A DNA stretch of 8,972 nt from assembly GCA_039024295.1 (NCBI GenBank), contig JBCDIQ010000242.1, forward strand, positions 1 to 8,972. Direction: 5' to 3'. Every line of letters starts with the position of its first letter. Position 1 is the first letter of the stretch. Source of the DNA: JBCDIQ01 sp039024295. Lineage in GTDB: Bacteria; Bacteroidota; Bacteroidia; J057. The notes below the pieces were generated by a model. That model did not search any database and was not told the DNA's origin. It was given only the letters and a program-made list of their open reading frames with translations. Made by a program: the position numbers and the translations under genes. Of the stretch, positions 1-5,287 are shown piece after piece.

Positions 1-117
1 AATGGAATTGTCTTTAGCGATGGCATTGAGCAAGATTTCCTGAAGTTTAATAGTGGTTCAATTGTGGAAATTGGTATTTCAGATCAATGTGCCCGCTTAG
101 TAGAGATGAAAAAATGA
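1..117 (+). CDS. C-terminal fragment of an unidentified protein
   Basis: An open frame runs from the first base to a TGA at 115-117 and gives the last 38 residues of a protein whose start lies outside the window. The tail alternates hydrophobic and polar residues (FLKFNSGSIVEIGI, then LVEMKK), as in C-terminal beta strands. It could be the strand-rich tail of a secreted or hydrolase-type protein, but nothing identifies the family. The frame is supported by its stop falling just before the hairpins at 120-176, as expected for a gene end. It converges on katG. No function is proposed. Confidence 0.6.
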   Translation, partial: NGIVFSDGIEQDFLKFNSGSIVEIGISDQCARLVEMKK

Positions 118-119
118 AA

Positions 120-143
120 ATTTCGTCAGTTGATTGACGGAAT
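120..143. repeat. Inverted repeat / hairpin with CGTCA-N6-TGACG core
   Basis: The arms at 120-128 and 135-143 can form nine pairs including one T-G wobble (ATTTCGTCA against TGACGGAAT) around a 6-nt loop. It sits three bases after the stop of the partial plus-strand gene. No T-run follows on the plus strand, so it is at best a weak terminator or an RNA 3'-end stabiliser. Its core is the same as that of the next dyad at 151-176. Confidence 0.5.
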
Positions 144-150
144 AAACGTG

Positions 151-176
151 AATTGCGTCAACGTACTGACGCAATT
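151..176. repeat. Perfect 10-bp inverted repeat (AATTGCGTCA / TGACGCAATT)
   Basis: The arms at 151-160 and 167-176 are exact reverse complements separated by six bases. The short tail ATTTTC after it could help plus-strand termination. Its CGTCA-N6-TGACG core lies exactly 32 bp from the identical core at 124-139. It may be a second terminator hairpin for the plus-strand gene, or one of a pair of protein-binding sites. Confidence 0.6.
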
Positions 177-189
177 ACCATTTTCAACC

Positions 190-216
190 AAAAAAGGCGA
201 CCCATCGAGCCGCCTT
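190..216 (-). terminator. Intrinsic terminator of katG
   Basis: Read on the minus strand, AAGGCG (216-211) pairs with CGCCTT (199-194) around an 11-nt loop. The stem is G/C-rich and runs straight into a tract of six T (195-190). It begins 30 bp after the katG stop codon. This is the standard stem plus U-tract form and is oriented correctly for katG. Confidence 0.85.
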
Positions 217-246
217 CTGTTTAATCAGGTGAATCTAAGATGGAGA

Positions 247-2484
247 CTAAAAACGATCCAGGTTCATTGCCTTGACCCAAGCTCTTACGAAGTCTTTCAC
301 AAAGAGCTCTTCGCCATCGCCACAGCCGTACACCTCTGCCAGGCCACGAAGCTCAGTGTTTGATCCAAAGATCAAATCAACCCGGCTACCGGTCCACTTA
401 ACTTCTCCGGTTACGCGGTTGCGCCCTTTGAAGAAATCGTCTGTTTCAGAAGTAGCACTCCAGGTGGTACCCATGTCCAACAGATTCACGAAGAAGTCAT
501 TGGTCAACGCGCCAGGACGGTCGGTGAACACCCCATGATGAGAACCGTCGTAGTTGGTGCCGATTGCACGCATCCCGCCAACCAGGGCTGTCATTTCTGG
601 AGCAGTCAAAGTCATGAGCTGCGCCTTGTCGATCAGCATTTCTTCCGCTGAAGCTACATGCTGAGGATCGTGGTAGTTACGGAAACCATCAGAAGCTGGC
701 TCCAGCACAGCAAATGACTCTACGTCTGTTTGCTCTTGGGTAGCATCACCACGACCAGGCGTAAACGGCACGTTGATGTCATATCCGGCTGCTTTTGCAG
801 CATGCTCAACGCCCACACCGCCTGCCAATACTATCAGGTCTGCTATGGAAACCTGTTTGTCGCCAGACTGTGCGCTGTTGAATTCCTGCTGTATGCCTTC
901 CAGGGTTTCCAACACCTTGGCCAACTCAGCTGGACGGTTCACTGCCCAATCCTTCTGAGGGGCTAAACGAATGCGCGCACCATTTGCTCCGCCGCGCTTG
1001 TCAGAGTTGCGGAAGGTAGAGGCAGAAGCCCACGCGGTAGATACCATATCAGCTACAGAAATGCCAGAACCTGCAATTTTTGCTTTGAGGTCAGCGATGT
1101 CCTGCTCATTGATCAATTCATGAGTAGGGGCCGGAACCGGATCTTGCCAGATCAACTCTTCGGCAGGTACTTCTGGCCCCAGGTAACGAGACTTAGGTCC
1201 CATGTCACGGTGGGTAAGCTTGAACCAGGCACGTGCAAAGGCATCAGCAAACTCATGTGGGTTCTCATAAAAACGACGAGAAACCTTTTCGTAAGCTGGG
1301 TCCATGCGCAGGGCAAGGTCAGTGGTCAGCATCATCGGCGCATGCTTCACGTTTGGATCGTGTGCGTCAGGCACAGTTCCGGCTCCCATGGTGCCCATTG
1401 GCTTCCATTGGTATGCACCGGCAGGACTTTTGGTAAGCTCCCACTCATATTCAAAGAGGTGCTCGAAATAATCATTGCTCCACTTGGTAGGCGTTTTGGT
1501 CCAGGCACCTTCCAGTCCACTGGTGATGGTATCACCTGCATTTCCAGTACCGTAGGTATTTTTCCATCCGGTGCTCATCTCAGCGATGGTAGCACCCGCA
1601 GGCTCGACGCCTACATATTTGGTTGGGTCAGCAGCACCGTGGGTTTTACCGAAAGTGTGACCACCAGCGATCAAGGCAACTGTTTCCTCATCGTTCATTG
1701 CCATACGGCCGAAAGTTTCACGGATGTCGTGCGCAGCAGCTACAGGGTCAGGCTTACCATTAGGACCTTCTGGGTTTACATAAATCAATCCCATTTGTAC
1801 AGCAGCTAATGGGTTTTCCAACTCGCGATCTCCGGTGTAGCGCTTGTCGCCTAGCCATTCGGCTTCTGGGCCCCAGTAAACGTCTTCCTCTGGCTCCCAT
1901 ACGTCTGCACGTCCACCGCCAAATCCAAACGTCTTGAAGCCCATAGACTCCAACGCGCAGTTACCTGCCAGAATCATGATATCCGCCCAAGATAATTTCT
2001 TGCCATACTTTTGCTTGATGGGCCAAAGTAACAGGCGAGCCTTGTCCAGGTTGGTGTTGTCAGGCCAGCTATTGAGCGGGGCAAAACGCTGGGTTCCTGC
2101 TCCACCACCACCACGGCCATCAGAAATACGGTAGGTACCGGCACTGTGCCATGCCATACGAATGAAAAATGGGCCATAGTGTCCGTAGTCAGCAGGCCAC
2201 CAATCCTGGGAATTGGTCATCACATCAACAATATCTTGCTTCACTGCTGCCAGGTCCAGTGTTTTGAATTCTTCAGCATAATCAAATTCCTCTCCCATAG
2301 GATTGGACAGGGCAGAATGCTGACGAAGGATGTTAAGCTTCAATTGGTTTGGCCACCAGTCACGGTTGGCTGATCCAGCTCCTGCACTTTTCTTTACTGC
2401 GCCGCCATGGAAAGGACATCCGCTGTTGGTGTTCCAACTGGTTTGGCTAGCTCCTACTTGAGCACCTTTGTGGTTTTCTTTCAT
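247..2484 (-). CDS. katG: Catalase-peroxidase KatG
   Basis: This is a bifunctional haem enzyme that destroys hydrogen peroxide (catalase activity) and uses it to oxidise other donors (peroxidase activity). The 745-aa product has the full family length with both domains: the haem domain (about residues 40-430) and the degenerate C-terminal peroxidase-like domain. The distal triad is visible as Arg109, Trp112 and His113 in the IRMAWHSAGTYR motif, and the proximal haem ligand is His276 in GGHTFGKTHG. Tyr235 (MGLIYVNPEGP) and Met261 have the spacing needed to form the Trp112-Tyr235-Met261 crosslink that gives catalase activity. HRDMGP follows near residue 425. The ATG at 2484 is chosen because the upstream extension to a TTG at 2565 enters the oxyR control region and adds 27 non-family residues. 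No Shine-Dalgarno is seen. The gene is divergent from the OxyR-type regulator, which probably activates it. There is no frameshift or missing key residue. Confidence 0.97.
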   Translation of the reverse strand: MKENHKGAQVGASQTSWNTNSGCPFHGGAVKKSAGAGSANRDWWPNQLKLNILRQHSALSNPMGEEFDYAEEFKTLDLAAVKQDIVDVMTNSQDWWPADYGHYGPFFIRMAWHSAGTYRISDGRGGGGAGTQRFAPLNSWPDNTNLDKARLLLWPIKQKYGKKLSWADIMILAGNCALESMGFKTFGFGGGRADVWEPEEDVYWGPEAEWLGDKRYTGDRELENPLAAVQMGLIYVNPEGPNGKPDPVAAAHDIRETFGRMAMNDEETVALIAGGHTFGKTHGAADPTKYVGVEPAGATIAEMSTGWKNTYGTGNAGDTITSGLEGAWTKTPTKWSNDYFEHLFEYEWELTKSPAGAYQWKPMGTMGAGTVPDAHDPNVKHAPMMLTTDLALRMDPAYEKVSRRFYENPHEFADAFARAWFKLTHRDMGPKSRYLGPEVPAEELIWQDPVPAPTHELINEQDIADLKAKIAGSGISVADMVSTAWASASTFRNSDKRGGANGARIRLAPQKDWAVNRPAELAKVLETLEGIQQEFNSAQSGDKQVSIADLIVLAGGVGVEHAAKAAGYDINVPFTPGRGDATQEQTDVESFAVLEPASDGFRNYHDPQHVASAEEMLIDKAQLMTLTAPEMTALVGGMRAIGTNYDGSHHGVFTDRPGALTNDFFVNLLDMGTTWSATSETDDFFKGRNRVTGEVKWTGSRVDLIFGSNTELRGLAEVYGCGDGEELFVKDFVRAWVKAMNLDRF

Positions 2485-2545
2485 AATGAATGAGGTTTTG
2501 TGGTCGTGAAATCGCTTGTTTTGTCTTGGAATTAACGTTACATCA

Positions 2546-2598
2546 CAAAGTAAAAGTTCTGACAAGTCTGATTGTTTGGATGAATTTCATTCAACAAT
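2546..2598 (-). promoter_or_regulatory. Candidate OxyR operator and katG -7 element
   Basis: A dyad spans 2571-2598: ATTGTT and GAAT on the left (with five extra bases between them) match ATTC and AACAAT on the right. The inner core TGAATttcATTCA is perfect. On the minus strand it is followed 17 bp later by TTACTTTG (2553-2546), one mismatch from the Bacteroidota -7 consensus TAnnTTTG. No proper -33 element accompanies it, as expected for an activator-dependent promoter. The implied start near 2539 would put the dyad centre about 45 bp upstream, a usual activator position, and leave a leader of about 55 nt. The assignment to OxyR is inference. Confidence 0.4.
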
Positions 2599-2625
2599 CT
2601 AACGGTTCTGTTTCTAGCTTTTAAA

Positions 2626-2656
2626 CAAATTTAGCTGCATCTTTCCATAGATAAAA
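2626..2656 (-). promoter_or_regulatory. Alternative katG promoter candidate
   Basis: The minus strand carries TAAATTTG (2633-2626), a perfect match to TAnnTTTG, preceded by TTTT at 19 bp spacing (2656-2653) instead of TTTG. It would give a leader of about 135 nt that contains the 2571-2598 dyad. It competes with the activator-dependent candidate at 2546-2598, and short AT-rich matches like this occur by chance. Confidence 0.25.
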
Positions 2657-2670
2657 ACGAATTTTTTTAT
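2651..2670. repeat. AT-rich 7-bp inverted repeat upstream of oxyR
   Basis: ATAAAAA at 2651-2657 and TTTTTAT at 2664-2670 are reverse complements separated by six bases, ending 19 bp before the oxyR ATG. The position fits an autoregulatory LysR-type site, but the low complexity makes chance formation likely. Confidence 0.25.
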
Positions 2671-2689
2671 ATAATTATCGAAAAAATCA

Positions 2690-3625
2690 ATGACAAGGAG
2701 TCAGATCGAGTACATCCTTTCCCTGGAAAAATTAAAGAGCTTTAGCAAGGCTGCTGAGGAATGTCATGTGACCCAATCGACCTTAAGTGCGATGGTGGCA
2801 AAGTTTGAGCAACAAACCGGCGTAGTCTTGTTCAACCGGAAGACAAAGCCGATCACAGTAACCCCAAAAGGAGAACAGGTAATCCGGCAATTGAAGAGCA
2901 TCAATAGAGAGTTTCAATTGCTGGACGAAGGCATCAATCAGGTTAAAGGAGTAGAATCCGGCCAAGTCAGTATTGCCGCTATCCCTACCGTAGCACCCTA
3001 TTTATTCCCCTTGATCTTAGATGAACTGTCCCTGAACTATCCCCAGGTTAATTTCAGCATCCATGAAATCACCACCGAGCGGGTAGTGGAAGAGATTCTG
3101 GCTGGAGACATCGACATTGGTATTGTGTCTACCCCTTTGGAGCATAAAGACTTGGTGGAATACCCGTTGTACCAGGAGGATTTTCTGCTATACGATTGTG
3201 GGAATACCCTAGACTCAGATTTCTGTTCGGTATCCGACATTGATCTAGATCGGCTATGGTTATTAGAGGAGGGCCATTGCCTAAGGAATCAGGTAGGGAA
3301 AATATGCGAGCTGCGACAGCAGCAGAAAATTAACGGAAACCTGACCTACAGCTGTGGCTCGATTTTTACCCTGATAGAAATGGTAAAGCTCAACAGAGGC
3401 GTTACCCTGTTGCCCCGGCTGGCGATTGCCAATAATCCTCAGATTAAAATTGAGCGTCTGTATCCAATCATGGAGCCTGTACCCACGAGAGAGATAGGAT
3501 TGGTTACGCACAAAAATTTCCTGAAAACGCGAATGTTGAGAAATATATCCAGTAAGATTGTAGATGCGGTTAAGGAGTCACTGCCAGTGGACTTGGCTAC
3601 GGCTGAGATGGTGAAGCCGTTTTGA
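2690..3625 (+). CDS. oxyR: OxyR-type peroxide-sensing LysR regulator
   Basis: This is a cytoplasmic DNA-binding regulator that switches on antioxidant genes when peroxide oxidises it. The 311-aa length is normal for the family. Residues 1-60 form the LysR winged helix-turn-helix (FSKAAEECHVTQSTLSAMVAKFEQ), and residues about 90-300 form the two-lobed sensor domain beginning at GQVSIAAIPTVAPYLFP. The diagnostic feature is LLEEGHCLRNQVGKIC. Cys197 and Cys206 are nine residues apart, as are Cys199 and Cys208 of Escherichia coli OxyR, and the GHCLR context is retained, so this is OxyR rather than a generic LysR protein. The ATG at 2690 gives the expected N-terminus; AAGGAG lies after the start, not before it. 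The gene diverges from katG, its probable target, across 205 bp. It converges on the XRE gene with only 11 bp between stop codons. Confidence 0.92.
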   Translation: MTRSQIEYILSLEKLKSFSKAAEECHVTQSTLSAMVAKFEQQTGVVLFNRKTKPITVTPKGEQVIRQLKSINREFQLLDEGINQVKGVESGQVSIAAIPTVAPYLFPLILDELSLNYPQVNFSIHEITTERVVEEILAGDIDIGIVSTPLEHKDLVEYPLYQEDFLLYDCGNTLDSDFCSVSDIDLDRLWLLEEGHCLRNQVGKICELRQQQKINGNLTYSCGSIFTLIEMVKLNRGVTLLPRLAIANNPQIKIERLYPIMEPVPTREIGLVTHKNFLKTRMLRNISSKIVDAVKESLPVDLATAEMVKPF

Positions 3626-3639
3626 AAATAGGATTTTCA
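3623..3639. terminator. Small shared dyad spanning two convergent stop codons
   Basis: TGAAAATaggATTTTCA is a perfect 7-bp inverted repeat with a 3-nt loop. Its first three bases are the oxyR TGA, and its last three are the TGA of the convergent XRE gene. The stem is A/T-rich and weak, so bidirectional termination is only possible, not established. Confidence 0.35.
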
Positions 3640-3837
3640 GTCCTCTTCCTCCAACTCAAACAGCTTATGGACATCTGTTTGAAACACCTCCGCTAGCTTC
3701 AGTGCCAATATGGTAGAAGGCACATACCGATTTTTCTCGATAGAGTTAATCGTCTGTCGAGAGACCCCGATTTTTTCTGCAAGGGCCTCTTGGGTCAGGT
3801 TGTGCATGGCGCGATGTACCTTGAGGGTGTTTTTCAA
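3637..3837 (-). CDS. Small XRE-family helix-turn-helix regulator (YgzD-like), TTG start
   Basis: This 66-aa cytoplasmic DNA-binding protein is essentially one XRE/Cro helix-turn-helix domain. LTQEALAEKIGVSRQTINSIEKNRYVPS (residues 14-41) has the typical Q-x3-A-x3-G-x3-T-I-x2-IE pattern. It resembles the short YgzD-like class, often found next to small membrane proteins. The likely start is TTG at 3837-3835, because the family N-terminus (MKNxLKVxR) begins there. An internal ATG at 3807 would remove the first helix. The TTG overlaps the TGA of the preceding membrane gene as TTGA, so translation is probably coupled. It is the last gene of the operon and ends in an acidic tail (ELEEED). It is the natural candidate to bind the dyad at 5176-5216, but that is inference. 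Confidence 0.85.
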   Translation of the reverse strand: MKNTLKVHRAMHNLTQEALAEKIGVSRQTINSIEKNRYVPSTILALKLAEVFQTDVHKLFELEEED

Positions 3838-4238
3838 ACTACTTTGTTGTAGAAGAACAGAAAATTAACCAAATAGAAAACCATCATGGTGACCAAAAGC
3901 TGAAATGAACCCGTCTCAATGATGAAATTTCCCTTTATGAGGAGGTTTATGAAAGGCTCTCCCACAATAAATGCTACGCCGAAGAGAAAAGCCATATAAA
4001 ATGCTTCCAGCCTGATTTTAGCAGTCATTTCATCTTCAACTTTATTTTTTGTGAAGATAATCAACATGACAGCGATCAGAATAAAAATCTTCTGGCTTGT
4101 TTGCAGTATTTGTTTATCAATCGTAATGATTTCCGTTTCTACTAACATAAGAGGAACGGCAATTCCTACGATCACGATCACAAGCCCGACAATTCGGAAG
4201 TATCTGGGGAGTAGAGGGAATCTGAAATTGGTACGCAT
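3834..4238 (-). CDS. Four-helix membrane protein, paralogue 1 of 3
   Basis: This 134-aa protein has four hydrophobic segments at about residues 16-33, 51-62, 79-98 and 112-129. The basic N-terminus (MRTNFRFPLLPRYFR) and the charged loop after segment 2 suggest both ends face the cytoplasm. That loop carries the signature TKNKVEDE (63-70) followed by RLEAF, and PFINLL and GNF follow segment 3. All of these recur in the two upstream neighbours. An ungapped hand alignment with paralogue 2 gives about 60 identities in the first 130 positions, and the two genes are 56 bp apart. The stop overlaps the XRE start, tying the membrane protein to the regulator. No catalytic motif or signal peptide is seen. 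The layout recalls DUF2178-type membrane proteins paired with YgzD-like regulators, but membership is unproven and the function is unknown. Confidence 0.8.
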   Translation of the reverse strand: MRTNFRFPLLPRYFRIVGLVIVIVGIAVPLMLVETEIITIDKQILQTSQKIFILIAVMLIIFTKNKVEDEMTAKIRLEAFYMAFLFGVAFIVGEPFINLLIKGNFIIETGSFQLLVTMMVFYLVNFLFFYNKVV

Positions 4239-4294
4239 GAAGGGGGAATTATTTTAAAGCAAAAGTAAGGCTATAAAACTTGGGATATTCTCGA

Positions 4295-4696
4295 CTATGG
4301 CTCTCTATTCAACAAGAAAAATCCCAGGAAATAAAAGATCATCATATTGAATAAAACGCCAAAAGTGCTGGTTTCAATTGTGAAGTTGCCACTCGTCATC
4401 AATTTGATAAAAGGCTCTAAAATGGTGGTCCCCATTCCCATGAAAAATGCCAGGTAAAAAGATTCCAGCCGGGTTCTTGTGGTGAGTTCATCCTCGACTT
4501 TGTCTTTGGTGAAAGCGATCATGATGAGGCATGCTAGGATTAAGACTTCCACATACGTTCTGGTTACTTCTTGCTCGATGTGTATGATTTCGAGTTTTTT
4601 CAATGCGATTGGAGGCACCAACCCAATTACCAGCACGATAATGCCGATGATTCGGAAATACCTGGGAAGCAGAATGATTCGGAATTGGGTTCTCAT
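4295..4696 (-). CDS. Four-helix membrane protein, paralogue 2 of 3
   Basis: This 133-aa protein has the same plan as its neighbours: basic N-terminus (MRTQFRIILLPRYFR), helix 1 at about 16-33, a short outer loop, helix 2 at about 49-62, the cytoplasmic signature TKDKVEDE (63-70) plus RLESF, then EPFIKL (94-99), GNFTIET and helix 4. It aligns without gaps to paralogue 1 for about 130 residues and differs mainly in the first outer loop and the C-terminal tail (LLNREP). Those are the likely places for functional divergence. It lies 55 bp downstream of paralogue 3 and 56 bp upstream of paralogue 1 on the minus strand. No terminator or convincing promoter is visible in either gap. The function is unknown. 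Confidence 0.8.
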   Translation of the reverse strand: MRTQFRIILLPRYFRIIGIIVLVIGLVPPIALKKLEIIHIEQEVTRTYVEVLILACLIMIAFTKDKVEDELTTRTRLESFYLAFFMGMGTTILEPFIKLMTSGNFTIETSTFGVLFNMMIFYFLGFFLLNREP

Positions 4697-4751
4697 GGGG
4701 GATACGTTATGTCCACTAGAAATGAGAGGTTTGGCTCAATACGGGTAATGG

Positions 4752-5153
4752 CTAAAGCTCGGCATCACTTTTTTGGTTGTAAAAATTGATCAGATATATG
4801 AACAACATAAATGTCAGGGCATTGAATGCATCTATGGTTAAGAAAAATTCACCCTCTAAGAGCAGGTTTATAAACGGCCAAATAACCACGTAGGCAACAC
4901 CTGAGATAAATGCAACAGCAAATGCTTGCATCCTGATTTTTGTTACAAACTCGTCTTCAACCTTTTCTTTCGCCAATGCGATAATCAACATGCACACCAA
5001 AATAACCTCCAGAACAATCGTTTTGAGGGTTCCTTTCTCAAACATGATGAGATCGAAGCTATTTAAAGCCGCAGGTATAGCAACCCCCAGTACCATAAGG
5101 CCAAGGCCGATTTTTTTAAAATACTGAGGCAGAAGGGGAAATTTGGTGTCCAT
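4752..5153 (-). CDS. Four-helix membrane protein, paralogue 3 of 3 (first gene of operon)
   Basis: This 133-aa protein is the most diverged of the three. It is two residues shorter at the N-terminus (MDTKFPLLPQYFKK) and keeps AKEKVEDE (61-68), the following RMQAF and the PFINLL motif. It replaces the acidic residue before that motif with Trp (VVIWPFINLL; the others have EPFI). Its charged C-terminus (NQKSDAEL) is unlike the others. Four membrane segments are predicted by eye. The ATG at 5153 lies only about 12 nt behind the expected transcription start of the promoter at 5173-5203, so the leader would be very short. It heads the operon that ends with the XRE regulator. The function is unknown. 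Confidence 0.8.
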   Translation of the reverse strand: MDTKFPLLPQYFKKIGLGLMVLGVAIPAALNSFDLIMFEKGTLKTIVLEVILVCMLIIALAKEKVEDEFVTKIRMQAFAVAFISGVAYVVIWPFINLLLEGEFFLTIDAFNALTFMLFIYLINFYNQKSDAEL

Positions 5154-5172
5154 AACAGTAGTTTTTATGCAA

Positions 5173-5203
5173 AAAATGTAAAGCTTGGGTGTCTTTATGT
5201 CAA
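5173..5203 (-). promoter_or_regulatory. Promoter of the membrane-protein/XRE operon
   Basis: On the minus strand TTG (5203-5201, inside TTGACA) is followed after exactly 20 bp by TACATTTT (5180-5173), one base from the Bacteroidota -7 consensus TAnnTTTG. The arrangement also resembles a primary-sigma promoter (TTGACA, 17 bp, TACATT). The predicted start near 5166 lies about a dozen bases before the ATG of the first gene. It is the best promoter match I found in the window. Confidence 0.6.
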
Positions 5204-5216
5204 GTTTGCTTTACAT
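5176..5216. promoter_or_regulatory. Candidate operator: ATGTAAAGC ... GCTTTACAT
   Basis: Two exact 9-bp inverted arms (5176-5184 and 5208-5216) are separated by 23 bp. One arm overlaps the -7 element and the other sits just upstream of the -33 element, so the pair brackets the promoter. A partial third copy (CTTTATGT, 5193-5200) lies between them. A protein bound here would occlude RNA polymerase. The XRE protein encoded at the operon's end is the likeliest ligand by context alone. Confidence 0.5.
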
Positions 5217-5227
5217 AAATATTACTG

Positions 5228-5264
5228 AAAAAACCCTGTCTAGGTTTCGAAACTTGACAGGGTT
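5228..5264 (-). terminator. Strong intrinsic terminator after the SnoaL-like gene
   Basis: The arms AACCCTGTC (5232-5240) and GACAGGGTT (5256-5264) are exact complements. The interior continues the stem through the palindrome GTTTCGAAAC (5244-5253) with one bulged base. On the minus strand the stem is followed by a run of six T (5233-5228). It lies 23 bp past the stop at 5288 and separates that transcript from the membrane-protein operon. Confidence 0.9.
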
Positions 5265-5287
5265 AGGTAAAAAAAGATGGTTAAGTC

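Noticed and set aside
1120..1809. 229-aa plus-strand open frame inside katG
   Set aside because: It is antisense to the conserved KatG coding sequence, its translation resembles no protein family, and long antisense frames are common opposite GC-richer genes.
2485..2565. N-terminal extension of katG to a TTG at 2565
   Set aside because: The extra 27 residues precede the family-like N-terminus and occupy the divergent control region, including the candidate -7 element. The ATG at 2484 fits better.
2670..2675. TATAAT upstream of oxyR as a -10 element
   Set aside because: It is only 14 bp from the ATG, no matching -35 is seen at the right distance, and the surrounding tract is almost pure A/T.
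4260..4267. TACTTTTG (minus strand) as an internal promoter before paralogue 1
   Set aside because: It matches TAnnTTTG, but there is no TTG or TTTG at 19-21 bp upstream; a single short match in a 56-bp gap is not enough.
3834..5153. CRISPR-like or other short direct-repeat array
   Set aside because: The repetition here is at protein level between three diverged genes; there are no short identical direct repeats with spacers.
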